Shown here piece after piece: positions 1 through 9,361 of a stretch of 64,000 bases of DNA; position 1 is the first letter of the stretch; the number at the start of each line of letters is the position of its first letter. Below the pieces are notes generated by a model. That model was not told the DNA's origin and made no database searches. It saw nothing but the letters and a program-made list of their open reading frames with translations. The stretch is from Dyadobacter frigoris (GTDB lineage: Bacteria; Bacteroidota; Bacteroidia; Cytophagales; Spirosomataceae), in NCBI RefSeq assembly GCF_005280585.1, contig NZ_SZVO01000004.1:1-64000 (forward strand), written 5' to 3'. A program made the position numbers and the translations under genes.

Positions 1-96
1 TGGAAGGGAGATGCACATTTTAAGGCTAAGGTACTATGGAGTGCCATTGCCTACAATGTGAGGGTGATGACATCGAAGTTAATTTTGCAACTATAA
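1..96 (+). CDS. C-terminal fragment of a DDE transposase (cut by window edge)
   Basis: The first 31 codons are open from base 1 and end in TAA at 94-96. The peptide begins WKGDAHFKAKVLWSAIAYNV and has the look of the last helix of DDE transposases (a basic Gly-rich turn followed by a hydrophobic A-x-x-x-N-helix), as in IS1182/IS5-type enzymes. The rest of the gene lies outside the window. It sits immediately before a DNA methyltransferase gene that lacks its 5' part, so this element probably inserted into or deleted part of that gene. Family assignment is inferred from a short stretch only. Confidence 0.5.
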   Translation, partial: WKGDAHFKAKVLWSAIAYNVRVMTSKLILQL

Positions 97-243
97 AACC
101 AGCTAACTTGAGCCTTTAATGAGGCCCAAGGGATAACTACGTCCTGCAAAGCGAAAACGAGCATCAGAAATATATATTTTGCGCACAGCTCGTAAAAAAA
201 GCAGCCAAACATCTAATAAGCCACCTGTCAAATCTGTTTAACC
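97..243. other. junction between transposase tail and truncated methyltransferase
   Basis: Non-coding stretch after the transposase stop. It should contain the right end of the insertion element, but the left end is outside the window, so no terminal inverted repeat can be defined. The methyltransferase frame is open only from 220 (stop TAA at 217-219), so the break between the element and the old gene lies between about 97 and 243. Confidence 0.4.
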
Positions 244-2436
244 GTGCGAAATCATCACATTAGCTCGAAAACCTTACTGTATGGACAGACTCTAATTAAT
301 GTGGGGCTCGAACTGGTGATCACCTGGGTGAACAGGATCTTGTTTTTAAAACTGCTTGAAGCCCAGCTTGTAAGTTATCACAAAGGCGACGAAACATACG
401 CTTTCCTGAATTTCAGGAAAATTAAAAATTATGATGACCTGAATAGTCTTTTCTTTTCGGTACTGGCGCGGCGGCAGGACAGCCGGGTGGAGGAAGTCAG
501 GAAACAATTTGAAAAAATACCGTATCTGAATAGCTCACTTTTTGAAGTGACGGGCCTTGAAAACCAGGCCATCGTGATCAGTAATTTGCGGGACGAACGC
601 ACGCTTCCTGTCATTAGTGCAACAGTTTTGAAACAGGATTCGGGCAAGAAAAGGACCGGTTCACTCAACACCATTGAGTACCTGTTCGCTTTTATGGAAT
701 CCTACGATTTTAGTAGTGAAGGAAGTGAAGATATTCAGGAGGAGAACAAAACGCTGATCAATGCTTCTGTTTTGGGGTTGATATTTGAAAAAATAAACGG
801 GTACAAAGATGGTTCCTTTTTTACCCCTGGTTTTATCACCATGTACATGTGCCGTGAAACGATCCGCCGCACGGTTGTTCAGAAAATAAATGAAAGGATC
901 ATCGCCGACGGTTATCCGAACATGCAGCCGTTGCAAACGCTTGATGACGTATATAATCAGATCGGTGAGAAGATTTCTAAAAATGCTGTTAACGAAGTGA
1001 TTAACAGCATCAGGGTTTGTGATCCGGCTGTGGGCTCTGGTCATTTTCTCGTGTCGGCACTTAATGAAATTATTGCGGTCAAAAGTTACCTGAAAGTGTT
1101 GCAGGACAAAGATGGACTTTTGCTGAGAGATTATCATATCGAAGTGGAAAACGATGAGCTGACCGTGGCGGACGACGAGGGAAATGCTTTTGTCTACAAA
1201 CCACACAATAAGGAAAGCCAGCGGATCCAGGAAACACTTTTCCACGAAAAGCAGATGATCATTGAAAATTGCCTTTTTGGTGTGGATATCAATCCTAACT
1301 CAGTAAAGATCTGTCGGCTGCGCTTATGGATCGAATTGTTAAAAAACGCCTATTACAGGGCGGACAGCCAATTTAAGGAACTTGAAACATTGCCTAACAT
1401 AGATATCAATATCAAGTGTGGCAATAGCCTGATCAGCCGGTTTGGACTGGATGCAGACTTGAAACTGGCTTTAAAAAAGACGAAATGGAATATCGAAACC
1501 TATAAGTTGGCTGTACAAACGTACCGGAATGCGCAAAGCAAGGAGGAAAAACGCGAAATGGAACGGCTGATCGACGATATCAAGGGCAATTTCAGAAGCG
1601 AGATCCATAACAATGACCCGAAAGTGAGGCGGTTAAGCCGTCTTTCAGGTGAGCTGTATAATCTGCTCAACCAGAGCCAGTTGTTTGAACCCGGACGGGC
1701 GGAGAAAAAGCTTAAAAAACAGCAGCAGGAAAAACTTGAAAAGGAGATAACACTGCTGAGCACCGGCGTTGAGGAAATAAAAAGCAACAAAATTTATGAA
1801 AATGCCTTCGAATGGCGGTTCGAGTTTCCGGATGTGCTCAATGACGAAGGTGATTTTATGGGCTTCGATGTCGTGGTCGGAAACCCGCCTTATATCAGGC
1901 AGGAGGAGATCAGGGATCAGAAACCTTATTTGCAAGCCAATTACGAAACATTCGCGGGCACAGCAGATCTCTATGTATTTTTTGTAGAAAAAGGAATGAA
2001 GCTCTTAAAACAAGCAGGATTTTTTTGCTATATCCTGCCAAATAAATGGATGAAAGGCGGTTACGGGAAGGCTTTGCGGAATTATGCCGGTATGCAAAAG
2101 ACGATTCAGATGGTTGATTTTGGCGACTTGCCGGTTTTTGATGAAGCGACAACCTATCCCAGCGTCTGGCTGATGCAAAGGGAAGAAATTACGGAGAATC
2201 GATTCCAGGCTGCTGTGGTAGATACTTTGAGTTATCCCAATGGCATTAGTTCCTATCTGACAGATCGCTGGATTTCTGTAAGCGGTGAGAGTCTTTCTGC
2301 GGAAGGCTGGAATCTGGTGGACAGTCGTCTGCAAAATTTGATTGGAAAAATCAAAGCGGCCGGGAAGCCCTTGGGTGATTATCTGAATGGTAAAATTTAT
2401 CGTGGCGTTTTGACAGGCTTAATGAAGCTTTTGTGA
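244..2436 (+). pseudogene. Eco57I-like DNA methyltransferase, 5'-truncated first part
   Basis: N6-adenine DNA methyltransferase of the class that fuses restriction/modification modules (Eco57I/type IIG or BREX PglX-like). Visible are SAM-binding motif I (DPAVGSGHFL, about residue 259) and catalytic motif IV (NPPYIRQ, about residue 550), with a long lysine/glutamate-rich helical spacer between them. The first conserved block (TWVNRILFLKLLEAQL) appears within 30 residues of the GTG at 244, whereas full-length relatives carry several hundred residues before it, so the 5' part is missing. The frame ends at a TGA just after RGVLTGL. The expected continuation (NEAFVIDTG) is in the next frame, consistent with loss of one base near 2417-2420. 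The gene is truncated by the upstream element and frameshifted, so it is probably inactive. Confidence 0.8.
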
Positions 2437-3146
2437 TTGATACCGGTACAAAAGACAGGTTAATCAGCGAGGACCCTAAAAGTGCTGAGATTATCAAGCC
2501 GTTTTTGGCAGGGAGAGATATCAAAAGATATCAGCAGCCTGTTAATGATAAGTGGCTGATTCTGATTCCATTTGGATTTACAAAAAAAATCGTTGGAAAG
2601 TTGCCAGAGGCGGAAGCTTTTCGTGAAATGAGTTCAGCATTCCCCGCCATTTTCAGTTTTTTGCAGGTACATGAATTAAAGGCAAAAGCGAGAGGAGACA
2701 AAGGAGATTATTGGTGGGAGTTGCGCCCCTGCGATTACTACAATGAATTTGAAAAGCCTAAAATACTGTATCAGGAAATTGCGGCATATTCTACTTTTGT
2801 TTACGACAGACAAGGACTTTACACAAACAATAAGTTGTTTCTGATTCCTACGGATGATGTTTCTTTACTGGGTTTTTTGAACAGTAAACTGGTATGGTTC
2901 TATCTAAATAACACAGCAAATGGATTAAGGGGAGCTTTGGCTCTGCAAAGTCCATATATTCTTGGGTTACCTGTTGCGGAAGCCTTGATAAATAATGCAG
3001 ACATTTCCTTTACAGTCAATGCCATACTTGAAGCCAGGGAAAATAAATCATTGGATTCTACTACCGACCTCGAACCGCGGATCGATCATCTCATTTATCA
3101 GCTTTACGATCTGACGCCGGAGGAGGTTGCAATGGTGGGAGCTTAG
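2433..3146 (+). pseudogene. Eco57I-like DNA methyltransferase, C-terminal part after frameshift
   Basis: Direct continuation, in another frame, of the preceding methyltransferase. It begins IDTGTKDRLISEDP and includes the conserved IIKPFLAGRDIKRY block that opens the target-recognition (TaqI-like specificity) domain of these enzymes. It ends with the helical segment DLEPRIDHLIYQLYDLTPEE typical of the extreme C-terminus of PglX/Eco57I-like proteins. The overlap with the upstream frame is 4 nt. Translation as a separate protein from GTG 2433 would give an isolated specificity domain, which is unlikely to be functional. No restriction endonuclease gene is adjacent. Confidence 0.8.
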
Positions 3147-3326
3147 ACTTGATGGAGTCGTTGTTGTGTATTTTTAAAATAAGTATAGATTTGATGTTGC
3201 TGGATCCAAATTTTAGATAATAAGTAACCGTTTATAAGGAATTGGTAAATAATCATTGATTGTCTTTGAAGTCGTTTTCCATTAGCTAATCTTAGCCTTG
3301 AGAAGGTAACCTGGTTATCCATTGGC

Positions 3327-4025
3327 TTAAACCGTGCTGACTCCAAAGAAATGCCCGACCAAAGCAGTTATGCCCATGGCTGCGGTTCCCCAGAACGCGA
3401 TCCGGGCTACTGCTATGCCGACCCTAGATCCTCCTGTTTTGGCCGCAAGAGCCCCTAAAACCATCAGGAAAATAATGGAGAAGCCATATTGATAGTATAC
3501 CATGAAGGGTAATGGCGCCAGCATAGAAACAAGAAATGGCAACAAAGCCCCGAAGGTAAACGAGCCGAAAGATGCAAAAGCAGCCTGAAGGGGTTTTGCG
3601 GCAGTAATTTCATTTATGCCCAATTCGTCCCGTGTATGGGCTGCAAGCGCGTCATGTTTGGTAAGTTGCGAAGCGACTTTAAGGGCCAGGTCAGGATCAA
3701 TACCGCGTGCGACGTATATGGCCGCAAGCTCTGCAAGCTCCGATTCTGGCATCTCCAGTAATTCACGCTTCTCTCTTGTAAGATCTGAACTTTCCGTATC
3801 TGCCTGTGAGCTCACCGACACATATTCTCCTGCCGCCATAGACATTGCTCCCGCCATAAGACCTGCAAGGGCGGCCAGGATGATAGCATTTCGTTCCGGA
3901 TTAGCTGCCGCAACGCCGATAACGATACTGGTTGTAGACAGGATTCCGTCATTAGCTCCTAATACAGAAGCTCTTAACCATCCCATTCGTGTGACATAGT
4001 GTTTTTCAACAAAATTGCTCTCCAT
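3327..4025 (-). CDS. VIT family (VIT1/CCC1) iron/manganese transporter
   Basis: Integral membrane protein of the vacuolar-iron-transporter family, which moves Fe2+ or Mn2+ out of the cytoplasm. The frame is open further upstream, but the recognisable protein starts at the ATG at 4025 (MESNFVEKHYVTRMGW), giving 232 residues, the usual bacterial length. The hallmark RASVLGANDGILSTTS in the first membrane helix and the MAAGEYVSVSSQAD motif of helix 2 are present. A charged cytoplasmic segment (about residues 85-145) containing ELAELAAIYVARGI and DELGI separates the two helix sets, as in the family. It stands alone between pseudogenes. Confidence 0.9.
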   Translation of the reverse strand: MESNFVEKHYVTRMGWLRASVLGANDGILSTTSIVIGVAAANPERNAIILAALAGLMAGAMSMAAGEYVSVSSQADTESSDLTREKRELLEMPESELAELAAIYVARGIDPDLALKVASQLTKHDALAAHTRDELGINEITAAKPLQAAFASFGSFTFGALLPFLVSMLAPLPFMVYYQYGFSIIFLMVLGALAAKTGGSRVGIAVARIAFWGTAAMGITALVGHFFGVSTV

Positions 4026-4763
4026 TTCAGTTGTTTTAATGGCAAGGTAGTATTTTTCTTGTGTGATTACCGAGCAGCCTCTATTATGTTTTCCGTTATA
4101 TTCTGTTTGACTAATTCGTATATAAATGGCGATCAGGTATATAGGACCAATTTGAGCGGATGTCGGGTGGTTGAAAAACAACTCTGGCTTTCGTATATAA
4201 AGATAGTTACTGTCGAAGCCCGGATGTTACACCGAAAATGGTAATAGTTATACCAATCACATATTTCAGGAATTCGGCAGAATCACCGCAGTTGGATAGC
4301 CGTCTTTTCTCAGCTTTCCGGGTGTTCAGATCGTTCGCGCATTTAGTTTCATATATCGATCATCGCCACGGATTATGATTTTACATTAAATAATTCTGTC
4401 AGTTAACCTTATTCACACGTTGGATGGTGATCTTTTAACACTTGAAATACACTTAATCGAACTGTTTTAAAGTAAATGCAACAAAACTGCGTTGATGAAT
4501 TATTTAAATCAGTGAATCATGCAAGGATCCGTATTTTGTTTGTAACAATCGAACAGCTTTATAAAATGAACTTTACAAACATTATTAATGCCTTCGAAAA
4601 GTGAGGATTTAATGCTGGGGTGAGCTCAACAGCTACAAGATCTTATCAGCGATCTTTATTTAATGACTGATTAGCACGACAAAATACTTTGTCATAAAAA
4701 AATAATCTTAAAATTTTGGTAACCCGACATAATGAATAACAATTTTTTAAATCTGTTTCTTAA
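4026..4763. other. intergenic region, no gene recognised
   Basis: About 740 bases, AT-rich, with no open frame that looks coding on either strand and no clear RNA gene. It probably holds the promoter of the VIT gene (left end) and decayed sequence belonging to the permease whose last 51 codons survive at 4764-4919. Confidence 0.5.
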
Positions 4764-4919
4764 GCGGTATCAGTGTTCGGCGGCTGGCCCGTTGTGGTCA
4801 CCAGTTCGTCCGTCATTTTAGCTGTCACCTTTTCTTCGGCAATTGGTCTTTTTTTTGGTTGGTACCCTGCCCGGAAAGCAGCGGCGCTGAACCCGATTGA
4901 GGCTTTACGTTATGAATAA
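4764..4919 (+). pseudogene. relic: C-terminus of a MacB/FtsX-type ABC transporter permease
   Basis: A 51-codon open stretch between stops at 4761-4763 and 4917-4919 encodes the terminal transmembrane helix and end of an FtsX-like permease. The end [20 protein letters not shown] followed by IEALRYE is the classic last segment of MacB-type permeases. There is no start and no upstream part in any frame, so this is the remnant of a deleted gene. A related but frameshifted permease lies at 33957-36403. Confidence 0.75.
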
Positions 4920-4939
4920 TTGTACCTAATAATTAAGTA

Positions 4940-5161
4940 ATGAAAACAATCATTCTCGGGGTCCTTTTATTACCGTTAGGAGTTCTGCTATTCATTTTTA
5001 ATCAGTACGACTTTGTGACTTCCGGCAAGATTATCCATGTTGGTAATCTAAAAATAGCCCGCGAAAATGATCATCTGTTAGAATGGTCGCCCTGGTTGAG
5101 TATTGCCGTATCACTCGCCAGAGTATTTACAATGGCTATCGGAATCCTGAATCGAAAATAA
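4940..5161 (+). CDS. small two-helix membrane protein, function unknown
   Basis: 73 residues starting at ATG 4940. An N-terminal hydrophobic helix (about residues 3-19) is followed by a short soluble segment (SGKIIHVGNLKIARENDH) and a second hydrophobic stretch (about 50-68). The layout of helix, short beta segment with a KI-x-x-GN-x-KI pattern, then PW-x-x-x-A helix resembles small uncharacterised bacterial inner-membrane proteins. It sits 21 nt after the permease relic and 31 nt before the L,D-transpeptidase. No function can be assigned. Confidence 0.5.
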   Translation: MKTIILGVLLLPLGVLLFIFNQYDFVTSGKIIHVGNLKIARENDHLLEWSPWLSIAVSLARVFTMAIGILNRK

Positions 5162-5192
5162 AAAAACTTCACCATCTAATAAAACCAAAACC

Positions 5193-6815
5193 ATGCTGCG
5201 ATTAACAATCCCATTTTTTATGATCGGAAGCCTGTTGTCACAAGGTTGCGAGCGTAATAATAACACAAAGACTGAAAAAAATACCGACTTATCCATCGGG
5301 GAGGAATTAGTTAAAAGGGATACGACGATAAACATCGGTAACGCATATAATGATTTGTTTTTAGATAGCAGTGCTGTTGAGAAATTCATCCAAAGCCAGC
5401 AACTTAATGACTCTGTTTCCTTCGTCCTTCGTGGTTTTTACAATGCCCGTAACTTTGAATATGCCTGGTTTTGCACTGACGGGCTCATTGAGCAGTCGCT
5501 CAGCTTCCGGAGTTTGTACAAAACAGAAGACGATCCTGATTCCCTTAATAAGTCGCTGGAGACAAGGCTGGACCGTTTAAGGGTTAGTAAAGATAATTCG
5601 GTTAGTGCTGATGACCCGTTAACGATTAAGACGGAGTTACAACTGAGCTTGCAATTCATCCGTTATGCACTTGTTCATTTTAGGGACATGGGCATCAGTC
5701 CATCTTCCTTAGCTACTTTTATCCCCGTCAGAAAAAAGCAGGTTTTAGAGTTCGCCGACGAAATACTTGATTCGGGCAACACTGACAATAAAAATTACGC
5801 GGCCTTCAATATATCTTACGGTCTGTTGAAAGTTAAACTGGGACAATACAGAGCGATTAAAAACAATGGGGGCTGGCCGGTCTTAGGCACCGATGTAAAG
5901 AAATACCGTTTAGGGACCAATAACGACGAAGTTAGGGTTTTGAAAAAAAGACTTCAAATATCTGGTGAATTGGTCGCGACTGACACCACTGGAATATTCA
6001 GCCCGGAATTAGAAAGTGCGATCAATATCTACCAGTCAAACCAAGGAGAGAAACTAACCGGACAAATAAGCTTAAATCTGCTTAAAAATCTGAATATCCC
6101 CGTTGAGGCCCGAATTCAGCAAATCATCCTCAATATGCAGCGTATGCGGTGGATGCCAGACCAATCGGAAGCCCTGCTCATCAAAGTGAATATTCCCGAG
6201 TTCGTTGTTTATGTGGACAGTGCACAAAAGACTTTGTTTAAGATGGATGTTGTTGTTGGTGTACAAGGTCATAACACGACGATGTTTTCGGGAAATATCA
6301 ATCAGGTTGTTTTTAGTCCTTATTGGAATATCCCACCCAGCATCGTCCGAAAGGAAATTATACCCGGACTGCGCCGGGACAAGAATTATTTAAAGAATAG
6401 AAACATGGAGCGTGTTGGCAGTTCCAGTTTCAGGCAGAAACCAGGGCCAAGGAATGCGCTTGGGAAAGTAAAATTTTTATTCCCGAACAGTTTTAATATC
6501 TACATGCACGATACGCCGCAAAAAGGTTTTTTTGACCGGGACAAAAGAAGTCTGAGTCATGGCTGTATACGGCTTAGTGATGCGCGGAAAATGGCCATTT
6601 ACCTTTTACATAATTACCCGGAATGGACACCCGAAAAGATAGATAAAGCCATGGATAGCGGGCATGAAAGATTTGTTAAGCTGAAACCGACTGTACCGGT
6701 CATTATCACTTATTATACCGCCTGGGTTGATAAAAATGGCTCACTTCATTTTGCCAATGACATTTATCGACATGATAAAACCATGGCTAAAAAGATGTTT
6801 ACCAATCCACAATAG
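5193..6815 (+). CDS. murein L,D-transpeptidase (YcbB/LdtD type) lipoprotein
   Basis: Cell-wall enzyme expected to form or remodel 3-3 peptidoglycan cross-links in the periplasm. The N-terminus has a hydrophobic segment ending in LLSQGC, a lipobox, so the mature protein is probably a lipoprotein anchored at Cys19. A scaffold domain follows (about 60-230), then a peptidoglycan-binding domain (about 245-305, with the repeat EVRVLKKRL and LTGQISLNLLKNL), then a YkuD catalytic domain (about 330-480) ending in the signature SHGCIRL with the nucleophile at about Cys458 and an upstream HDTP motif. Length (540) and order match the YcbB family. It is transcribed alone, or with the small protein before it. 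Confidence 0.92.
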   Translation: MLRLTIPFFMIGSLLSQGCERNNNTKTEKNTDLSIGEELVKRDTTINIGNAYNDLFLDSSAVEKFIQSQQLNDSVSFVLRGFYNARNFEYAWFCTDGLIEQSLSFRSLYKTEDDPDSLNKSLETRLDRLRVSKDNSVSADDPLTIKTELQLSLQFIRYALVHFRDMGISPSSLATFIPVRKKQVLEFADEILDSGNTDNKNYAAFNISYGLLKVKLGQYRAIKNNGGWPVLGTDVKKYRLGTNNDEVRVLKKRLQISGELVATDTTGIFSPELESAINIYQSNQGEKLTGQISLNLLKNLNIPVEARIQQIILNMQRMRWMPDQSEALLIKVNIPEFVVYVDSAQKTLFKMDVVVGVQGHNTTMFSGNINQVVFSPYWNIPPSIVRKEIIPGLRRDKNYLKNRNMERVGSSSFRQKPGPRNALGKVKFLFPNSFNIYMHDTPQKGFFDRDKRSLSHGCIRLSDARKMAIYLLHNYPEWTPEKIDKAMDSGHERFVKLKPTVPVIITYYTAWVDKNGSLHFANDIYRHDKTMAKKMFTNPQ

Positions 6816-6890
6816 ACGTGTTGTACCTATGGTTGTTGAGTGTTTACTTGTCAGTAAACTGGCTGCTGACGGGGCGGGCATTTTGATATC

Positions 6891-7233
6891 TTACCTCCTA
6901 ATAGTTAAGAACAGGATTTTGTCTTTTTGTTGAGAAATGATCTGTTCGTATAATTTTGTTTCCTGGCTTGGAATCCCATTATTGACAACATATCCGTTAC
7001 CTGTCTGGTTATGCATTCCGTTGAAGATCATTTTCTCATTGAAATTGATAATATCTTCAACGGTCACTTTAAGAATTTCGGCTATTTTTTCCAATCTTGG
7101 ATAAGTTATTTCTCACTCATTCCGTTCAATCTTATACATATCCGGCTTGAGTCATTTCTAGTTTTTGAGCCATGTACTCTTGGGTATAGTTTTTCAGCTC
7201 ACGAATTTTCTTAATTTTTTCTCCGATTTCCAT
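6891..7233 (-). pseudogene. broken XRE-family helix-turn-helix regulator
   Basis: Reading the minus strand from ATG 7233 gives a clear XRE/Cro-type HTH start (MEIGEKIKKIRELKNYTQEY then MAQKLEMTQAGY), which runs into a TAA. Shifting frame recovers KIERNE, a TGA, then EITYPRLEKIAEILKVTVED, followed by a second half of family type (MIFNGMHNQTGNGYVVNNG) and a coiled C-terminus to the stop at 6891. One frameshift plus one nonsense codon separate the halves. Intact relatives are about 115-residue regulators common in Bacteroidota. No target gene is evident. Confidence 0.8.
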
Positions 7234-7389
7234 CCAGTTTTATTTTACCCAAAGTTGTAAATAAATCCCCACAGTTCTAAAAAGAATCATTACTAACTTA
7301 TTACAACTCTACTTTTGTAAATAAGCTTACCTCAATTCGAGTAAGTAAAAACCTTTTAATCCGAATAATGATGACAGGATTCCCATAAG

Positions 7390-7593
7390 TTATTTTTTTC
7401 TTTTTGTAGATATGCCCAGAATGGTGTAAAGCGGACAATAATTTATCAATGAAGTCAAAAGCAACACCGCCCCAACGGCAATCAGCGCGATTCCCATTAT
7501 GCCGGATGTTACACCTGTAAAATATAACACCGTAGCACCTACCGCCAATAACACACGTACTATTTTATCCGTATTTCCTAAGTTCGATTTCAT
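7390..7593 (-). CDS. DUF2892 (YgaP-type) small membrane protein
   Basis: 67 residues from ATG 7593 (MKSNLGNTDKIVRVLLAVG), two transmembrane helices, ending with the family motif LINYCPLYTILGIST. DUF2892 domains occur alone or fused to rhodaneses (as in YgaP) and are thought to hold sulfur-transfer proteins at the membrane. The frame is open further upstream into the preceding gene, but the family begins at this ATG. It lies 34 nt downstream of the persulfide dioxygenase-rhodanese gene on the same strand, so both are probably read from the Crp/Fnr-type promoter at 9085-9128. A second copy is at 14748-14954. Confidence 0.85.
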   Translation of the reverse strand: MKSNLGNTDKIVRVLLAVGATVLYFTGVTSGIMGIALIAVGAVLLLTSLINYCPLYTILGISTKRKK

Positions 7594-7627
7594 GACAACC
7601 GGGTTTAATGATTTCAATAACGATTTT

Positions 7628-9049
7628 TTACAACATGGTACTTGGACACACATACTCCCTTATCTGAACAAGACCGGAGTTTTTAATGGCTTTAAAACCG
7701 CCCTGCACATCAATCAGATTGTCGTATCCTCTGGATTTGAGAATGGAATTGAATATCATTGACCGGTAGCCTCCTGCACAATGGACCAGGTAGGTTTTGT
7801 CTTTGCTGATCTCGGCGAGGTAATCATTCAGATAATCCAGTGGGATGTTTTCCGAGCCTACCACATGCTCAGAAAAATGCTCGCTTGCCTTGCGTACATC
7901 AAGCACTGTCAGGGAAGGGTTGTCTTTTATCCGCTCTGCCATTTCATTCGTAGTGATGGACTCGATTTGATCAATTTCCTTCCCTGCCTTTTTCCATGCT
8001 TCAAAACCGCCTTTCAGATGCCCGATCGTGTAATCGTACCCGACGCGCGCCAGCCTGGTTACCACCTCTTCTTCCCGGCCTTTGTCGGTAATTACCAATA
8101 TTTTTTGTTTTATATCAGGAATCATGGCACCAACCCAGGGAGCAAAATTTCCGTCAATCCCGATATTGATTGAATTTGGGATAAAACCCTGGGCGAAAAT
8201 CCGGGCTTCACGGGTATCGAGCATGACCGCATCGGTTTCGTTAGCGGCTGCTTCAAAGGCCTCGGGATCAAGCGCATGGTTTCCGCGTTCGAGTACTGTG
8301 TCAATACTGTCATATCCCCGGATGTTCATCATTACGTTTTCCGGAAAATATGCTGGCGGGGGCATCAGCCCATCGGTTATTTCTTTTACAAACTCTTCCT
8401 CAGTCATATCAGCACGTAAAGCATAGTTAAACAACTTTTGGTTGCCCAGCGTATCGGTTGTTTCTTTGCTCATATTTTTACCACATGCACTACCGGCTCC
8501 ATGTGCAGGATATACAATGATATCGTCTTGCAGAGGCATGATTTTGGTCCGTAGGGACGTAAACAAATGCCTGGCCAGTTTGTCTTGGGTGAGCTCTGCC
8601 ACTACTTTTTGTGCCAGATCCGGGCGTCCTACATCCCCGATAAACAAAGTATCGCCTGTGAAAATTGCTGTATCTTTTCCGTTCTCATCAGTGAGCAAAA
8701 AGCAGGTGCTCTCCATCGTGTGTCCGGGTGTATGCAGGACTTTAAGCGAAATATTCCCAACTTTCAGTATTTCGCCATCCTGGGCCACATGAGCTGCAAA
8801 AGCTGGTTTGGCAGTTGGTCCAAAGACAATCTCGGCACCGGTTTTCTCAGCCAGATCAATGTGGCCAGAGACAAAATCGGCATGGAAGTGCGTTTCGAGC
8901 ACATACTTGATTGTGGCCCCATCTTTTTCGGCACGGGTAATATAAGGTTCTACTTCGCGAAGCGGGTCAATCACGACTGCCTCTCCATTGCTTTCAATAT
9001 AATATGCGCCTTGTGCCAGGCAGCCTGTATAAATTTGTTCGATTCGCAT
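7628..9049 (-). CDS. persulfide dioxygenase-rhodanese fusion (MBL fold + 2 rhodanese domains), copy 1
   Basis: Cytoplasmic enzyme predicted to oxidise glutathione- or other low-molecular-weight persulfide to sulfite, with a sulfur-transfer domain attached. Residues 1-240 are a metallo-beta-lactamase fold of ETHE1/BlhP type: THFHADFVSGH, HTPGHT, FTGDTLFIGDVGRPDL and VYPAHGAGSACG carry the iron ligands. A first rhodanese domain (about 265-360) lacks the catalytic Cys. The second (about 375-465) has the active loop VHCAGGYRS. Length 473 fits the family. A divergent copy (452 residues) is at 16182-17540. The start ATG lies 36 nt downstream of the -7 element of a Crp/Fnr-type promoter. Confidence 0.92.
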   Translation of the reverse strand: MRIEQIYTGCLAQGAYYIESNGEAVVIDPLREVEPYITRAEKDGATIKYVLETHFHADFVSGHIDLAEKTGAEIVFGPTAKPAFAAHVAQDGEILKVGNISLKVLHTPGHTMESTCFLLTDENGKDTAIFTGDTLFIGDVGRPDLAQKVVAELTQDKLARHLFTSLRTKIMPLQDDIIVYPAHGAGSACGKNMSKETTDTLGNQKLFNYALRADMTEEEFVKEITDGLMPPPAYFPENVMMNIRGYDSIDTVLERGNHALDPEAFEAAANETDAVMLDTREARIFAQGFIPNSINIGIDGNFAPWVGAMIPDIKQKILVITDKGREEEVVTRLARVGYDYTIGHLKGGFEAWKKAGKEIDQIESITTNEMAERIKDNPSLTVLDVRKASEHFSEHVVGSENIPLDYLNDYLAEISKDKTYLVHCAGGYRSMIFNSILKSRGYDNLIDVQGGFKAIKNSGLVQIREYVCPSTML

Positions 9050-9084
9050 AGCCTTTTTGATTTTGATTTTCTAAATGAACAATA

Positions 9085-9128
9085 CAAATTTCGCAAGTAC
9101 TATGAGCCCGATCAGTGATATTTGTCAC
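9085..9128 (-). promoter_or_regulatory. Crp/Fnr-type site A plus -7 box (upstream of persulfide dioxygenase 1)
   Basis: In the gene's direction the palindrome GTGACAAATATCAC (9128-9115) is followed after exactly 22 nt by GAAATTTG (9092-9085), a -7 element ending in TTTG as used by the Bacteroidota main sigma factor. The palindrome centre is 36.5 bp from the final G of TTTG, the same distance as at five other sites in this window. With a start a few bases further on, the site would be centred near -42, as for class II activation. The 14-mer is identical to site E at 24497. Confidence 0.8.
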
Positions 9129-9274
9129 GTATGGAAAAAGTTTTTTGTTACTGTAAATGAATATGTTTGTTTTATCGCTAGGTGAAGCTCAAATGAGCTA
9201 ATTGCTCATTCATTATTGGAAGCAGGTTATAACTTGTTCTTTTCCGATGATCAGACTGATAAAAGAATTCAATG

Positions 9275-9317
9275 TGACAAAAGTCACGAACAATATCATC
9301 TCAGATACGATAATTTG
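9275..9317 (+). promoter_or_regulatory. Crp/Fnr-type site B plus -7 box (upstream of araC-type gene)
   Basis: Perfect palindrome-type site GTGACAAAAGTCAC (9275-9288), identical to site C, then a 21-nt gap and ATAATTTG (9310-9317). The gap is one base shorter than at the other six sites. It drives rightward, back-to-back with site A, so the 9050-9361 spacer contains two divergent promoters of the same type. Confidence 0.75.
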
Positions 9318-9361
9318 TCCTTTCACAAATAAGAGCTTCAAACGGCATCTCAGAATAGGAT

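Noticed and set aside
244..246. GTG 244 as the true start of the DNA methyltransferase
   Set aside because: Conserved protein starts within 30 residues and the family has a long N-terminal region; the start is only an artefact of truncation.
8082..9118. Long plus-strand frames opposite the persulfide dioxygenase gene
   Set aside because: They are antisense to a well-supported gene, lack family motifs and have no promoter; treated as shadows.
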